From G963704535 sp963704535 (GTDB lineage: Bacteria > Chloroflexota > Chloroflexia > Chloroflexales > Roseiflexaceae): a stretch of DNA of 64,000 bases. The notes below the pieces were generated by a model, which saw only the letters and a list, made by a program, of their open reading frames with translations, was not told the DNA's origin and searched no databases. Shown piece by piece: positions 1 to 8,151 of the stretch. A program made the position numbers and the translations under genes. The number at the start of each line of letters is the position of its first letter. Position 1 is the stretch's first letter. The stretch covers positions 5,022,001-5,086,000 of the forward strand of contig OY969916.1 in the NCBI GenBank assembly GCA_963704535.1, in the 5' to 3' direction.

Positions 1-1157
1 CAGTTGACGCGCGGCCCCAGCGCCGGCGCATTGACCAGTACAAACAGGTTCATGTGCCCAGTGGGGGCGTGCTGCGTATCGCTGAGCGATGTCACACACA
101 CATACACGGTCGGGTCGGGCGCCGGCACGCGTTTCTCGAAGATCGCGGCGAACTCGCGCTCGTAGTCGGCGGCGAAGAAGATATTGTGGTGGGCCAGGTC
201 TTCGTAGAAGCGATCGACGCCCAGCAGCAGGATCACGCCGCTGCACGACAGCTCCAGCCGCGCCAGCCGCCGCGCCATCGCACGCTGATCGGGCAGCAGA
301 TTCTGGTAGGCGTAGCGCGGGTCGGCGTTGACGACGATGGACTCAGCCTCCAGCCGCACTCCGCCGGCAACCTCCACGCCGCACGCCGCCCCGCCCTCCA
401 CGACGACCCGTTCGACTAGGCAGCCGGTGCGAATCTCGACACCCAGCCGCAGCGCCAGGCGCTCCAGCGCCCGCGCCAGCTCATACATGCCGCCGCGCAC
501 ATACCAGCCACCTTCGACAAACTCGATGTAGGCGATCAGATTGAAGGTCGCCGGGGCCTGGTAGGGCGAAGAGCCATTGTAGGTCGCGTAGCGGTTGAAC
601 ACCTGGCGCAGGTGGGGACTGTGGAAGAAGCTCTGCACCGCCTGATCGACGGTACGAAACGAGTCGATCTTGAGCGTGTCGCGCAGCAGCGCCGGGCTCA
701 CCAGATCGCGAACGCCGTCGAAGGGGTTCAGCAGGAACGGCTCGGCGACGGCCTCGTAGATCCGCGCGGCGTAGGCCATAAATCGGAAGAAGCCGCCGAC
801 GTCGCCCGGAGCGAGGCGCGCAATCTGCTGGGACAGCAGCGGCAAGGTCTGCCAGGCGTCGAAGCGGGTGCGGTCGGGCCAGCGGTAGCGGCAGATCGGC
901 TCGATCGGCACCAGCGTCAGCTCGTCGTCTAGGCTGGTGCCCGCGTCGGCGAACAGCGCCTGGAGCACCCATGGCATCGTCAGCAGCGACGGCCCGGTGT
1001 CGAAGGTGTAGCCGGCCTCGACAATCAGGTCGAGCTTGCCGCCGACCCGCTCATTCTTTTCAAGCAGCACGACCCGCCGCCCACGCACGGCCAGATGGAT
1101 CGCCGCAGCCAGCCCGCCCAGGCCCGCTCCTATAATGATGATCGGTCGCTCCGCCAC
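1..1157 (-). CDS. Phytoene desaturase-family (CrtI-like) FAD oxidoreductase, partial
   Basis: About 385 N-terminal residues are visible before the gene leaves the left window edge. The N terminus is a dinucleotide-binding motif (IIIIGAGLGGLAAA), followed by an acidic residue and arginine-rich stretch (LLEKNERVGGK) and the segment YTFDTGPSLLTMP, all typical of the CrtI/CrtD/CrtO amine-oxidase family that desaturates or oxidises carotenoid backbones at the membrane. The start is a GTG at 1157, two bases after the stop of the sugar ABC permease at 1160, so it is translated as the last visible gene of that operon. That context is odd for a carotenoid gene, but a CruA-type cyclase lies at 35-37 kb. 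The exact substrate cannot be told; a different CrtI-family oxidoreductase is possible. Confidence 0.75.
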   Translation of the reverse strand, partial: MAERPIIIIGAGLGGLAAAIHLAVRGRRVVLLEKNERVGGKLDLIVEAGYTFDTGPSLLTMPWVLQALFADAGTSLDDELTLVPIEPICRYRWPDRTRFDAWQTLPLLSQQIARLAPGDVGGFFRFMAYAARIYEAVAEPFLLNPFDGVRDLVSPALLRDTLKIDSFRTVDQAVQSFFHSPHLRQVFNRYATYNGSSPYQAPATFNLIAYIEFVEGGWYVRGGMYELARALERLALRLGVEIRTGCLVERVVVEGGAACGVEVAGGVRLEAESIVVNADPRYAYQNLLPDQRAMARRLARLELSCSGVILLLGVDRFYEDLAHHNIFFAADYEREFAAIFEKRVPAPDPTVYVCVTSLSDTQHAPTGHMNLFVLVNAPALGPRVN

Positions 1158-1159
1158 GG

Positions 1160-2039
1160 TTAGCCCTTGAGCGAGCCGGCCAGCAGGCCACGCAGGAAGT
1201 ACCGCCCCAGGAAGATATACAACAGCAGCGTCGGGAGCGCCGCCAGCAGCGCCCCAGCCATCTGGATGTTCCACTGGACGCTAAAGCTGCCGGCCAGGTT
1301 GTTCAGCGCGACGGTGATCGGCTGGACTTGCGGGTTGCTCATCAGCACGATCGCGAACAGGAACTCATTCCAGATCGAGGTGAACTGCCAGATGATCACG
1401 ACGATGAAGCCGGGCAGCGAGATCGGGAATAGCACATAGCGGTACACGCCCAGGATACCAGCGCCGTCGATCCGCGCGGCCTCGACCAGTTCGGTCGGGA
1501 TGCCGGCATAGTAGTTACGGAAGATCAGGGTAGTGATTGGAATGCCATAGACCACATGCACAAAGATCAGCCCTGGGATCGTGCCGTACAACCCAAGCAA
1601 GCGCATTGTCTGCACCAGCGGGATCAGGATCGCCTGGTACGGAATGAACATCCCGAACAGGATCGCCGGGAACAGCACATCGGCGCCGCGGAACTTCCAC
1701 TTGGCCAGCACATAGCCGTTCATCGAGCCGAGCATCGCCGAGATCAGCGTCGCCGGAACGGTCAACTGCATGCTGTTTCATGAAATTCTTGCCGATCCCT
1801 GGGATGGCTGTGTCCTCGTTGCCGAACCAGGCGTCGCGAAAGCTGGCGAGGCTGAAGCTTGTCGGCAGGTCCCACATCCGGTCCAGACTGACCTCGGTGA
1901 AGGACTTGAGGCCCGTCACAAGTAGCACATACACCGGCATCAGGTAGAACGCGGCGAACACCACGAGCGCCGCGTAGATTAAGACCCGGCTCAGGCGGAA
2001 CGGCTGCGGTCGGGCCGAGCGGATGGTCGTAGCCCTCAC
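1160..2039 (-). CDS. Carbohydrate ABC transporter permease (MalG-like), frameshifted
   Basis: Inner-membrane permease of a CUT1-type sugar importer. The EAA loop that contacts the ATPase is visible (VEAARIDGAGILGVYRYVLFP), and the ends match the 270-300 residue family. The gene starts at GTG 2039, overlapping the TGA of the upstream permease (GTGA). The reading frame breaks near 1778: the N-terminal part (ATTIRSARPQPFRL to GIGKNFM) and the C-terminal part (MQLTVPATLISAM onward) are in different frames, and removing one A from an AAA run joins them. The product would be 292 residues. Because both halves are well conserved, I read this as one gene with a +1 indel, either a sequencing error or a very recent mutation. 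Confidence 0.85.
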
Positions 2040-2977
2040 TGTTGCACCTCGTTGCGGGCGTTGTAGACCAGGTAGGGGATGATCAAGGCGCTGACAAAGA
2101 TCAGCAGCACGATCGCGATCGCGGCGCCCTGCGAAAAGTGACTGCCGGAGAAGGTCGTCTCGTACATAAACAGCGCCGGCACATCGCTGGAGAAGGCCGG
2201 GCCGGGGCCGGTCATCGCCTTGGTCAGGTCGAAGATCTTGAGCGAGATATGGCCCAGGATGATCACCGCACTCAGGGTGACCGGCTGGAGCAGCGGCAGG
2301 ATGATCCCCCGGAAGATCTCCCACTCGGTCGCGCCGTCGACGCGGGCGGCCTCGCGAAGCTCCTCGGAGATGCCGCGCAGCCCGGCCAGGTACATCGCCA
2401 TCACATAGCCCGACATCTGCCAGGCTGCGGCGATCACCACCGCCAGGATGCCAATTTTGGGGTCGGTAAACCAGCCCGACTTCAGGAAGCCAAGCCCGAC
2501 CTTATCGAATAGCAGGTTGATCCCCGAGGTTGGCGACTCCAGCCAGCGCCAGGCCACGCCGGTGACGATAAACGAGATCGCCAGCGGAAACATAAAGATA
2601 TTGCGGAAGATTGCTTCGCCTTTGATCCGCATGTCGAGCAGTGAGGCCAGCAATAGGCCGATCGACAGGCAGGAGGCGATAAATGCAAGGGTGAAGATCA
2701 ACGTATTGCGGATGTCGGCCTGGAAGCGCTCGCTTTCGAGCAGGCGCTGGTAGTTGCGCAGCCCCACCCAAGTGTAGTCGGGCGCCAGGTCGTTCCAGCG
2801 GACCAGCGAGATATAGGCGGTTCGGGCGATAAAGAGATACACGAAAACAGCAATCGCGATAATCGAGGGGGCAATCAGCGCAATCGAAATCCAACGATCG
2901 GCGCTGAGACCGCGGCGCTTGAGGCGCGAACGCGCCAGGGACGCCGAAAGCGAAGGGTCCTGCCTGGCCTGTCGCAT
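2036..2977 (-). CDS. Carbohydrate ABC transporter permease (MalF/UgpA-like)
   Basis: This 313-residue membrane protein has about six membrane segments, the first at residues 30-50 (ISIALIAPSIIAIAVFVYLF). The EAA motif is at about residue 215 (EELREAARVDGATEWEIFRG), which is the docking loop for the cytoplasmic ATPase. It is the usual first permease of a CUT1 sugar importer, encoded between the binding protein (3058-4416) and the MalG-like partner, whose GTG start overlaps its stop. No ATPase gene lies in the visible part of the operon; many CUT1 systems share one MsmX-type ATPase encoded elsewhere. The sugar cannot be predicted from sequence. A GGAG lies about ten bases before the ATG. Confidence 0.9.
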   Translation of the reverse strand: MRQARQDPSLSASLARSRLKRRGLSADRWISIALIAPSIIAIAVFVYLFIARTAYISLVRWNDLAPDYTWVGLRNYQRLLESERFQADIRNTLIFTLAFIASCLSIGLLLASLLDMRIKGEAIFRNIFMFPLAISFIVTGVAWRWLESPTSGINLLFDKVGLGFLKSGWFTDPKIGILAVVIAAAWQMSGYVMAMYLAGLRGISEELREAARVDGATEWEIFRGIILPLLQPVTLSAVIILGHISLKIFDLTKAMTGPGPAFSSDVPALFMYETTFSGSHFSQGAAIAIVLLIFVSALIIPYLVYNARNEVQQ

Positions 2978-3057
2978 GGAGGTTCTCCAGAGCCTTGTCT
3001 ATCGAAACAAGCGAACGGGGCGGCCATTGATATGACCGCCCCGCTGCAAAGTGCGTA

Positions 3058-4416
3058 TTATTGTGAGTTATCGGCGGCTGCCTGCACGAGCGATTTCTGC
3101 GTCGCGGCGACGTCCTGGTTGGTCACGAAGCTAGTGATCGCGTCGGTGTAGGCCTGCGCCCAGCCGTCGCTGGCCGCCGCGCCGTGGGTGACGCTCGGCA
3201 CGATCGTGTGGCTGGTCCAGTCCACCATGGTCGACTTGAGGTACTCGTTGTAGCCCGCTGCCTTACCGGCATCGCTGCGGGCCGGGATCGAGCCTTTGAG
3301 CGGGTTGAAAGCATCCTGCCCCGCGACCGAGCCGGCGAGCTTGAGCCAGGCCAGCGCGTTGTCGCGATTCTTGGCGCCCTTGGGCATCGCGAACGTGTCC
3401 GACAACGCCTGGAACATGCCCTTGGTGCCCGGAGCCTGCGTCCAGCCGTAGTCGGTGAAATTCTTGGCGGTGTAGTCGCCATTGACCCAGTCGCCCATAA
3501 TCGTCATGGCGGCCTTGCCCTGGATCAGCAGGTCATTGGCCTGGTCCCACGTCAGCGCGGCGTGATCAGTGTTGATGTAGCCGAGCATCTTCTTCATGTT
3601 CTCGAGCGACTCGGTGACTTCCGGGCCGTTCCAGTCGGTCGCGCCGGTCCACAGGCCCTTGTACTTGTCGGGACCCATCGTGCCGAGCAGCACGGTCTCA
3701 AACAGGTGTGCCGAGGCGAAGGGCACCTTGTCGCCCAGCGCCAGCGGTATGATGTTCTTGGCCTTGAGCGCCTCGGCGACGGTGAAGAAGTCGGCGAACG
3801 TCTCAGGCGCCTGGAGGTTGTTATCGGCGAAGACCTTCTTGTTGTACCATAGCACGTTGGCGCGGTGGATGTTGACCGGCACCGACCAGTAGTGGCCGTC
3901 GGACGAGACGATATCCAGCACGCCCTTGGGGAAGGCGGTCTCCCAGCCTTCGGACTTAAACAGCTCGTCCAGCGGCTCAACCTGATCAGCCTTGACGTAG
4001 CCGGCGATCAGCTCCTGGCCCATATGGACTTGGAACGCGTCGGGCGGATCGCCGCCCTGCATGCGGGTCTTCAGCACGGCCTTGGCGTCGGAGCCGGCCG
4101 CGCCGGCGACCGCCTGGTTGATGATCTCAATCCCAGGCTTCTCCTGCTTGAGCAGTTCGTACATCGCTTTCAGGCCGGCCTCTTCGCCGCCGGTCGTCCA
4201 CCAGGAGAACATCTCGATCTTACCGCTGGCGGCCGGCTCCGCGCCGGTCGCTGCGGTAGCCTGAGCGGCCGGCTCCGCGCCGGTCGCTGCGGTAGCCTGA
4301 GTGCCGCTTGCGGCCGGCGTGGCGCCACCGCCAGTCGGCGCCCCGGTCTGCCCACAGGCAGCCACAACCATCGTTAACGTGGCCAGCAGGCTGAGAATCT
4401 TGAGGAAACGAGACAT
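3058..4416 (-). CDS. Sugar ABC transporter substrate-binding lipoprotein
   Basis: This 452-residue protein has a lipoprotein signal: hydrophobic residues 5-18, then VVAAC with the lipidated cysteine at position 21. An Ala/Thr/Pro-rich linker to about residue 65 precedes the family 1 solute-binding fold (KIEMFSWWTTGGEEAGL, later WDQANDLLIQGKAAMTIMGDW). It captures a sugar outside the membrane and hands it to the two permeases just downstream in the same operon. The linker contains a 36-nt tandem duplication (TGAEPAA...TGAEPAA, DNA about 4225-4300), a sign of slippage. The start is ATG with AGAGGT upstream. A promoter about 240 bases upstream is annotated separately. Confidence 0.9.
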   Translation of the reverse strand: MSRFLKILSLLATLTMVVAACGQTGAPTGGGATPAASGTQATAATGAEPAAQATAATGAEPAASGKIEMFSWWTTGGEEAGLKAMYELLKQEKPGIEIINQAVAGAAGSDAKAVLKTRMQGGDPPDAFQVHMGQELIAGYVKADQVEPLDELFKSEGWETAFPKGVLDIVSSDGHYWSVPVNIHRANVLWYNKKVFADNNLQAPETFADFFTVAEALKAKNIIPLALGDKVPFASAHLFETVLLGTMGPDKYKGLWTGATDWNGPEVTESLENMKKMLGYINTDHAALTWDQANDLLIQGKAAMTIMGDWVNGDYTAKNFTDYGWTQAPGTKGMFQALSDTFAMPKGAKNRDNALAWLKLAGSVAGQDAFNPLKGSIPARSDAGKAAGYNEYLKSTMVDWTSHTIVPSVTHGAAASDGWAQAYTDAITSFVTNQDVAATQKSLVQAAADNSQ

Positions 4417-4655
4417 GACCTCTACCTTTCTTCTTCGTTCAACTATGTTGTTTTAGAAGGGAACCGGGTTGGGGAGCGACGACCACCTCCTCTCCGAAAG
4501 GTCTGGAGCAGGAATATGATGCGCCGCTGTGGGACAGACACCGCAGAGCGATGATCGCCATGTTGTGGGCAAAACAACAGAGTGTCTGACGGCAGGCGGC
4601 GCGGCTGTTGTCAAGAGATTTGGCAGATTTGGACTAGGTTACGGAAAGCAGGTCT

Positions 4656-4684
4656 ATTGTACGCGAAAGCACGCGAACTGGCAA
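4656..4684 (-). promoter_or_regulatory. Sigma70-type promoter for the sugar ABC operon
   Basis: On the minus strand this reads TTGCCA-N17-TACAAT (-35 at 4684-4679, -10 at 4661-4656). Both hexamers match the consensus at five of six positions with ideal spacing in otherwise GC-rich DNA. It points toward the binding-protein gene (start 4416), implying a leader of about 230 nt. The stretch 4417-4655 holds no gene I can support. The same architecture occurs upstream of the BMP operon at 28.1 kb. Confidence 0.5.
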
Positions 4685-4757
4685 CAGGGAACCTTGCTTC
4701 TCGCGGTGCTACGCACGTAGGTCGTAAACAGCCCCCAGCGGAGCCGAAACGTGAAGC

Positions 4758-4814
4758 GTGTTACGTGTTACGTGTTGCGTAAGTCGGCGCCACGCAACAC
4801 GTAACACGTAACAC
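4758..4814. repeat. Heptamer-repeat hairpin (GTGTTAC/GTGTTGC class)
   Basis: Three tandem heptamers (two GTGTTAC, one GTGTTGC) are followed, after an 11-base spacer, by their exact reverse complement; the arms are 23 bp and perfect. The element fills the gap between the 3' end of the protease gene (4842) and the upstream region of the sugar ABC operon. It belongs to the dispersed heptamer family described in the findings. Confidence 0.9.
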
Positions 4815-4841
4815 GAGCCTGGCTGATTTAAAAATCGAGAG

Positions 4842-6182
4842 TCACTTCGAGGCTGGGGTGGGCGTCTGCACTGGGGGCGCCTGACCCGTCGCCAGCAGCC
4901 TGATCGCCCAGGCAAGCTGGGTATCGGCGCATGCGGCCTGGCCAGCGAGCGGCTGGCGATCGGCCACGCACGGCACGACGCTGGCCGGGTCTTCGGCGTA
5001 CGGCACAATATACTCGGGCGTGATGCCGAGCTTGTGAATGGTGGTCTTATCCGGCGTCAGCCAGTGGGCGATGGTAATGCGCGCGCTGCCGCCATCGCTC
5101 AGGTTGTGGATGTTCTGGACCGAGCCCTTGCCAAAGGTCTTCTCGCCAAGCAGGTAGGTGGCCTGGCGCTCGTCGCGCAACGCCCCGGCGACGATCTCGC
5201 TGGCGCTGGCCGAGCCGCCATTAATCAGCACCACGACCGGGATCTCCGAGACGCGAACCTCGCGCGTGCCGGCGATCGTGTTCAGCGCGTCGAACTGGCC
5301 GTCGCGGTTCTCCTCGTACAGCGCCACCCCATCGTACAGGCGGCCAAGCACCTCGCGCGCGCTGTTCAGGTACCCGCCGGGGTTGTTGCGCAGATCGAGA
5401 ATCAACGCCTTGGGCTGCTGTGGCAGCAGCTCCCGCAGCGCAGTGTCAAACTCGACCGTCGTGTTGGCCTTGAACTCGCTAATGCGAACGTAGGCGATGC
5501 CCTGGTCGAGCATCTGGCTGTCGACGCTGGGAACCACCACATCCTCGCGCGTGAGCGTGATATCGAACACTTGCCCATCGGTGGCCCGCCGGATCGTCAA
5601 GGCCACCGGCGTACCCGGCTGGCCGCGAATCAGGGCCGTCACCTTGACCGCCGCCTCGTTGACATCAAGCCCAGCGATCAGCGACGCGATCTCGACCGCG
5701 TCCACCTTGACGATCTCGTCATCCTGTCGCAGGCCGGCCCGCACAGCCGGCGCGTTTTTTATCGGCTTATAAAGGTAGGCCTTGCCGTCGGTGATGCGCA
5801 GGTAGGTGCCGATGCCGCCGAGCTTGCCGCTCATGTGGTCATTGGTCTGCGCCGCCAGGTCCGGCTCCTGGTAGACGGTGTACTGATCGTCGAGCGAAGT
5901 CAACATGCCATTGATCGCCCCGCGAATCATGCGCTGGCGGTCCAGCGGCGAGCGGTGGTAGAACTCCCCCTCGACCAGATTCCAGACCTCCCAGAAGACG
6001 CCGAACTGGTCGCCCACCTGCTGCGGCGCCCGCTGGCTCGGCCCGACGAGCGACGCGATAGCGCTGCTGAACGGGACGCGGTCGCCGAAGAGCGTGGCGC
6101 TCAACCAGCCGCCGACAAATCCGGCCAGCACGAGTGCGCTGACGATCAGGCCGCGCTTCAGCACCTGGAATCTCCCGACCAT
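4842..6182 (-). CDS. ctpA: S41-family C-terminal processing peptidase
   Basis: This 446-residue protein has an N-terminal signal anchor (residues 11-30), a helical region, a PDZ domain at about residues 105-190 (GGIGTYLRI...LRQDDEIVKVDAVEI) and an S41 tail-specific protease domain. The catalytic Ser/Lys dyad is visible: Ser in GGSASASEI at about residue 326 and Lys in EKTFGKGSVQ at about residue 352. It would act outside the cytoplasmic membrane, trimming C termini of exported proteins. AAAGGAG lies six bases before the ATG. It is the last gene of the fmdB-cysE-cysS-prmA-rsmE-ctpA run, 44 bases after rsmE. Length and domain order are normal for CtpA. Confidence 0.92.
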   Translation of the reverse strand: MVGRFQVLKRGLIVSALVLAGFVGGWLSATLFGDRVPFSSAIASLVGPSQRAPQQVGDQFGVFWEVWNLVEGEFYHRSPLDRQRMIRGAINGMLTSLDDQYTVYQEPDLAAQTNDHMSGKLGGIGTYLRITDGKAYLYKPIKNAPAVRAGLRQDDEIVKVDAVEIASLIAGLDVNEAAVKVTALIRGQPGTPVALTIRRATDGQVFDITLTREDVVVPSVDSQMLDQGIAYVRISEFKANTTVEFDTALRELLPQQPKALILDLRNNPGGYLNSAREVLGRLYDGVALYEENRDGQFDALNTIAGTREVRVSEIPVVVLINGGSASASEIVAGALRDERQATYLLGEKTFGKGSVQNIHNLSDGGSARITIAHWLTPDKTTIHKLGITPEYIVPYAEDPASVVPCVADRQPLAGQAACADTQLAWAIRLLATGQAPPVQTPTPASK

Positions 6183-6226
6183 GAGGGACTCCTTTATTTC
6201 CCTGGCGTAACGCCAAACGACCCGGC

Positions 6227-7090
6227 CTACTCCAGGTCTCCCATCTCGTAGAAGATCGCCGAAGCGGCGACAAGTGGGGCAGTCTCGGCCCTGAGCGTAC
6301 GCGGGCCAAGCGTCACAGGTATCATACCATAGCGCAGCGCCGTCTCAAACTCGCCGGCGGTGAGCCCACCCTCCGGCCCGCTGAACAGCGCCACCGAGAA
6401 CGGGGCATCTTGTGGGGCCTGGGCGCTTTGTTTCCCAGCCGGCCCGACTTGATCCGCCGACTCACGCCGTTGCATCAGGTCGACGTGCCCGCGCAGCATC
6501 TGGCGCAGCGACGCAACGCCGCCGCCCTCCCAGAGCAGGATCGCCGGCCCGCGTGGAGCTACCTGCTCGCTCGCCTTAGCGAATGGCAGCGCCGGCACCA
6601 GGCGCGGCAGCTTGCCGCGCCGCGACTGCTCGGCGGCCTCGCGCACGATCCGGCGCCAGCGCTCCAGCCGGCGCTCACTGACCGCATCGGCGTCGGAGAC
6701 ACTTCGCTCACAGATCAGCGGCACAAAGGACGAGACTCCCAGCTCAGTTCCTTTTTGCAGCACCCACTCGAAGCGCTCCGCCCGCATCAGCCCGACGTAG
6801 AGGGTTAATTTGGTGCGCGGCTCGCCGGCGGCCAGTTCCTTACGCTCGATCGTGCCGGCTACTTGCCCACGCTCGATGCTACTCAGCGTCACGATGTACT
6901 GCCAGCCGCTGTTGTCGAGCAGGAGCACCTGCTCGCCGGGGCGCAGACGCAGCACAGCGCCGAGCTGGTGCGCCAGCTCGGCGTCCGCGATCGTGACCTC
7001 GCGCCCCTGGAATGCCGTCGCCCCGACGAAGAAGCGGTAGGTGTTGCTTTGAGTTGTCTGCCGGTGCGGCGGGCGTGAGCGTTTCGGCAT
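6227..7090 (-). CDS. rsmE: 16S rRNA m3U1498 methyltransferase RsmE
   Basis: RsmE uses S-adenosylmethionine to N3-methylate U1498 in 16S rRNA. The SPOUT-fold signatures are present: ALFSGPEGGLTAGEFE and VTLGPRTLRAETAPLVA, which form the trefoil-knot cofactor site, plus an N-terminal PUA-like domain (YRFFVGA...LRPGEQVLLLD). At 287 residues it is about 40 longer than usual because of a low-complexity insert (about residues 205-235, MLRGHVDLMQRRESADQ) just before the knot. It starts 10 bases after the prmA stop; prmA-rsmE pairing is common in bacteria and puts two ribosome-modifying enzymes in one transcript. No clear ribosome-binding site precedes the ATG, so coupling to prmA is likely. Confidence 0.93.
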   Translation of the reverse strand: MPKRSRPPHRQTTQSNTYRFFVGATAFQGREVTIADAELAHQLGAVLRLRPGEQVLLLDNSGWQYIVTLSSIERGQVAGTIERKELAAGEPRTKLTLYVGLMRAERFEWVLQKGTELGVSSFVPLICERSVSDADAVSERRLERWRRIVREAAEQSRRGKLPRLVPALPFAKASEQVAPRGPAILLWEGGGVASLRQMLRGHVDLMQRRESADQVGPAGKQSAQAPQDAPFSVALFSGPEGGLTAGEFETALRYGMIPVTLGPRTLRAETAPLVAASAIFYEMGDLE

Positions 7091-7100
7091 AGTGCAATGC

Positions 7101-8066
7101 TTATTTCTGGTACACCAGCGCGACCCAGTCGCCCTCCTGGCGCCGCTCGATCTGGGTCAGGCCGGCGGCGGCAAATGCCACGGCGACCTCGGCCTCGCGC
7201 TCGGCGATGATCCCCGACGAGATCAGCGTGCCGCCGGGAACGAGCGCGCCGGCCAGGTCCTGCGCGAGCACCGCCAGCACACGCGCGATGAGGTTGGCGA
7301 CGATGATGTCAAATGTCCGTTGTTCTTCCTCCGGCGCAACGGACAACTGACTACTGACAACGGACTCTCCGAGCCAGTGCCCCAGCGCCGCGCCAGCGCC
7401 CAGGCTACCCTCGGTCACCTGGACGACGCCGGATACATCGTTGCGCGCGACGTTCTCGCGTGTGGCCACCACCGCAATCGGGTCGTTGTCGAGTGCCAGC
7501 ACGGTGCCGGCGCCCAGTTTTGCCGCCGTGATCGCCAGGATGCCGGAGCCGCACCCCAGATCAAGCGCGGTCATGCCTGGCCGGACATGCGCTTCGAGCA
7601 GCGCCAGGCAGAGCTGGGTGGTCGGGTGCAACCCAGTCCCGAACGCCATGCCTGGGTCGAGCCGCAGCACAATATCGCCCGGCTGCGGCTCGTACTCCAG
7701 CCACGAGGGCACGATCACGCAGCGCCCACCGACGTGCTGGATCGTGTAGTGCTGCTTCCACGCCTCGGCCCAATCCTGCTCCTCAAGCTGCTGAACGCGC
7801 AATGGCCCGACCGGGCGCAACTGCCCCAGGTGCCAGAGCGCGCGCTCGACCCGCTCGCGAACCTCGACGGCCCGCTCATCGAGCGGCAGGTAGGTTCGCA
7901 GCGTCACCGGACGACCGGTATCGTAGACATACTCCGGCCCATCGACGCCAGGGATGATCGGCTGGTCGATGACCACCCCGCCGTTGTAGCCATACTGCGC
8001 CAGCAGCTCGCTCACCGGCTCGACCGCCTCAGGGTCGACCTCAACGCTTAGTTCAAGCCAAGACAC
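7101..8066 (-). CDS. prmA: Ribosomal protein L11 methyltransferase PrmA
   Basis: PrmA trimethylates ribosomal protein L11. The 321-residue product has the N-terminal substrate domain (SWLELSVEVDPEAVEPVSEL) and a Rossmann methyltransferase domain with motif I TALDLGCGSGILAITAAKLG and post-I LALDND. I choose GTG at 8066 because AAAGGA lies seven bases upstream; the open frame continues to 8201 only through a heptamer-repeat hairpin and would add 45 junk residues overlapping cysS. Inside the methyltransferase domain a short stretch (SVVSSQLSVAPEEEQ, DNA about 7325-7370) is an in-frame heptamer-repeat insertion with no counterpart in the family. It sits between cysS and rsmE in the operon. Confidence 0.93.
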   Translation of the reverse strand: MSWLELSVEVDPEAVEPVSELLAQYGYNGGVVIDQPIIPGVDGPEYVYDTGRPVTLRTYLPLDERAVEVRERVERALWHLGQLRPVGPLRVQQLEEQDWAEAWKQHYTIQHVGGRCVIVPSWLEYEPQPGDIVLRLDPGMAFGTGLHPTTQLCLALLEAHVRPGMTALDLGCGSGILAITAAKLGAGTVLALDNDPIAVVATRENVARNDVSGVVQVTEGSLGAGAALGHWLGESVVSSQLSVAPEEEQRTFDIIVANLIARVLAVLAQDLAGALVPGGTLISSGIIAEREAEVAVAFAAAGLTQIERRQEGDWVALVYQK

Positions 8067-8078
8067 TATGATTCCTTT

Positions 8079-8143
8079 GTCAGTTGTCAGTTGTCCATTG
8101 TCAGTTGCGGCGCAACTGACAATGGACAATGGACAACTGACTC
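8079..8143. repeat. Heptamer-repeat hairpin (TCAGTTG/TCCATTG class)
   Basis: TCAGTTG and TCCATTG heptamers are followed by GCGGCG and then the reverse complement, with one extra heptamer in the right arm (slippage). It lies between cysS and prmA and overlaps the 3' end of neither gene. Confidence 0.85.
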
Positions 8144-8151
8144 TCATACAG

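Noticed and set aside
4529..4782. Small open frames upstream of the sugar ABC operon
   Set aside because: No ribosome-binding site or similarity; they overlap the promoter and a heptamer hairpin.
5034..6251. Long plus-strand frame opposite the S41 protease
   Set aside because: Antisense shadow; the minus-strand protein has an intact Ser/Lys dyad and PDZ domain.
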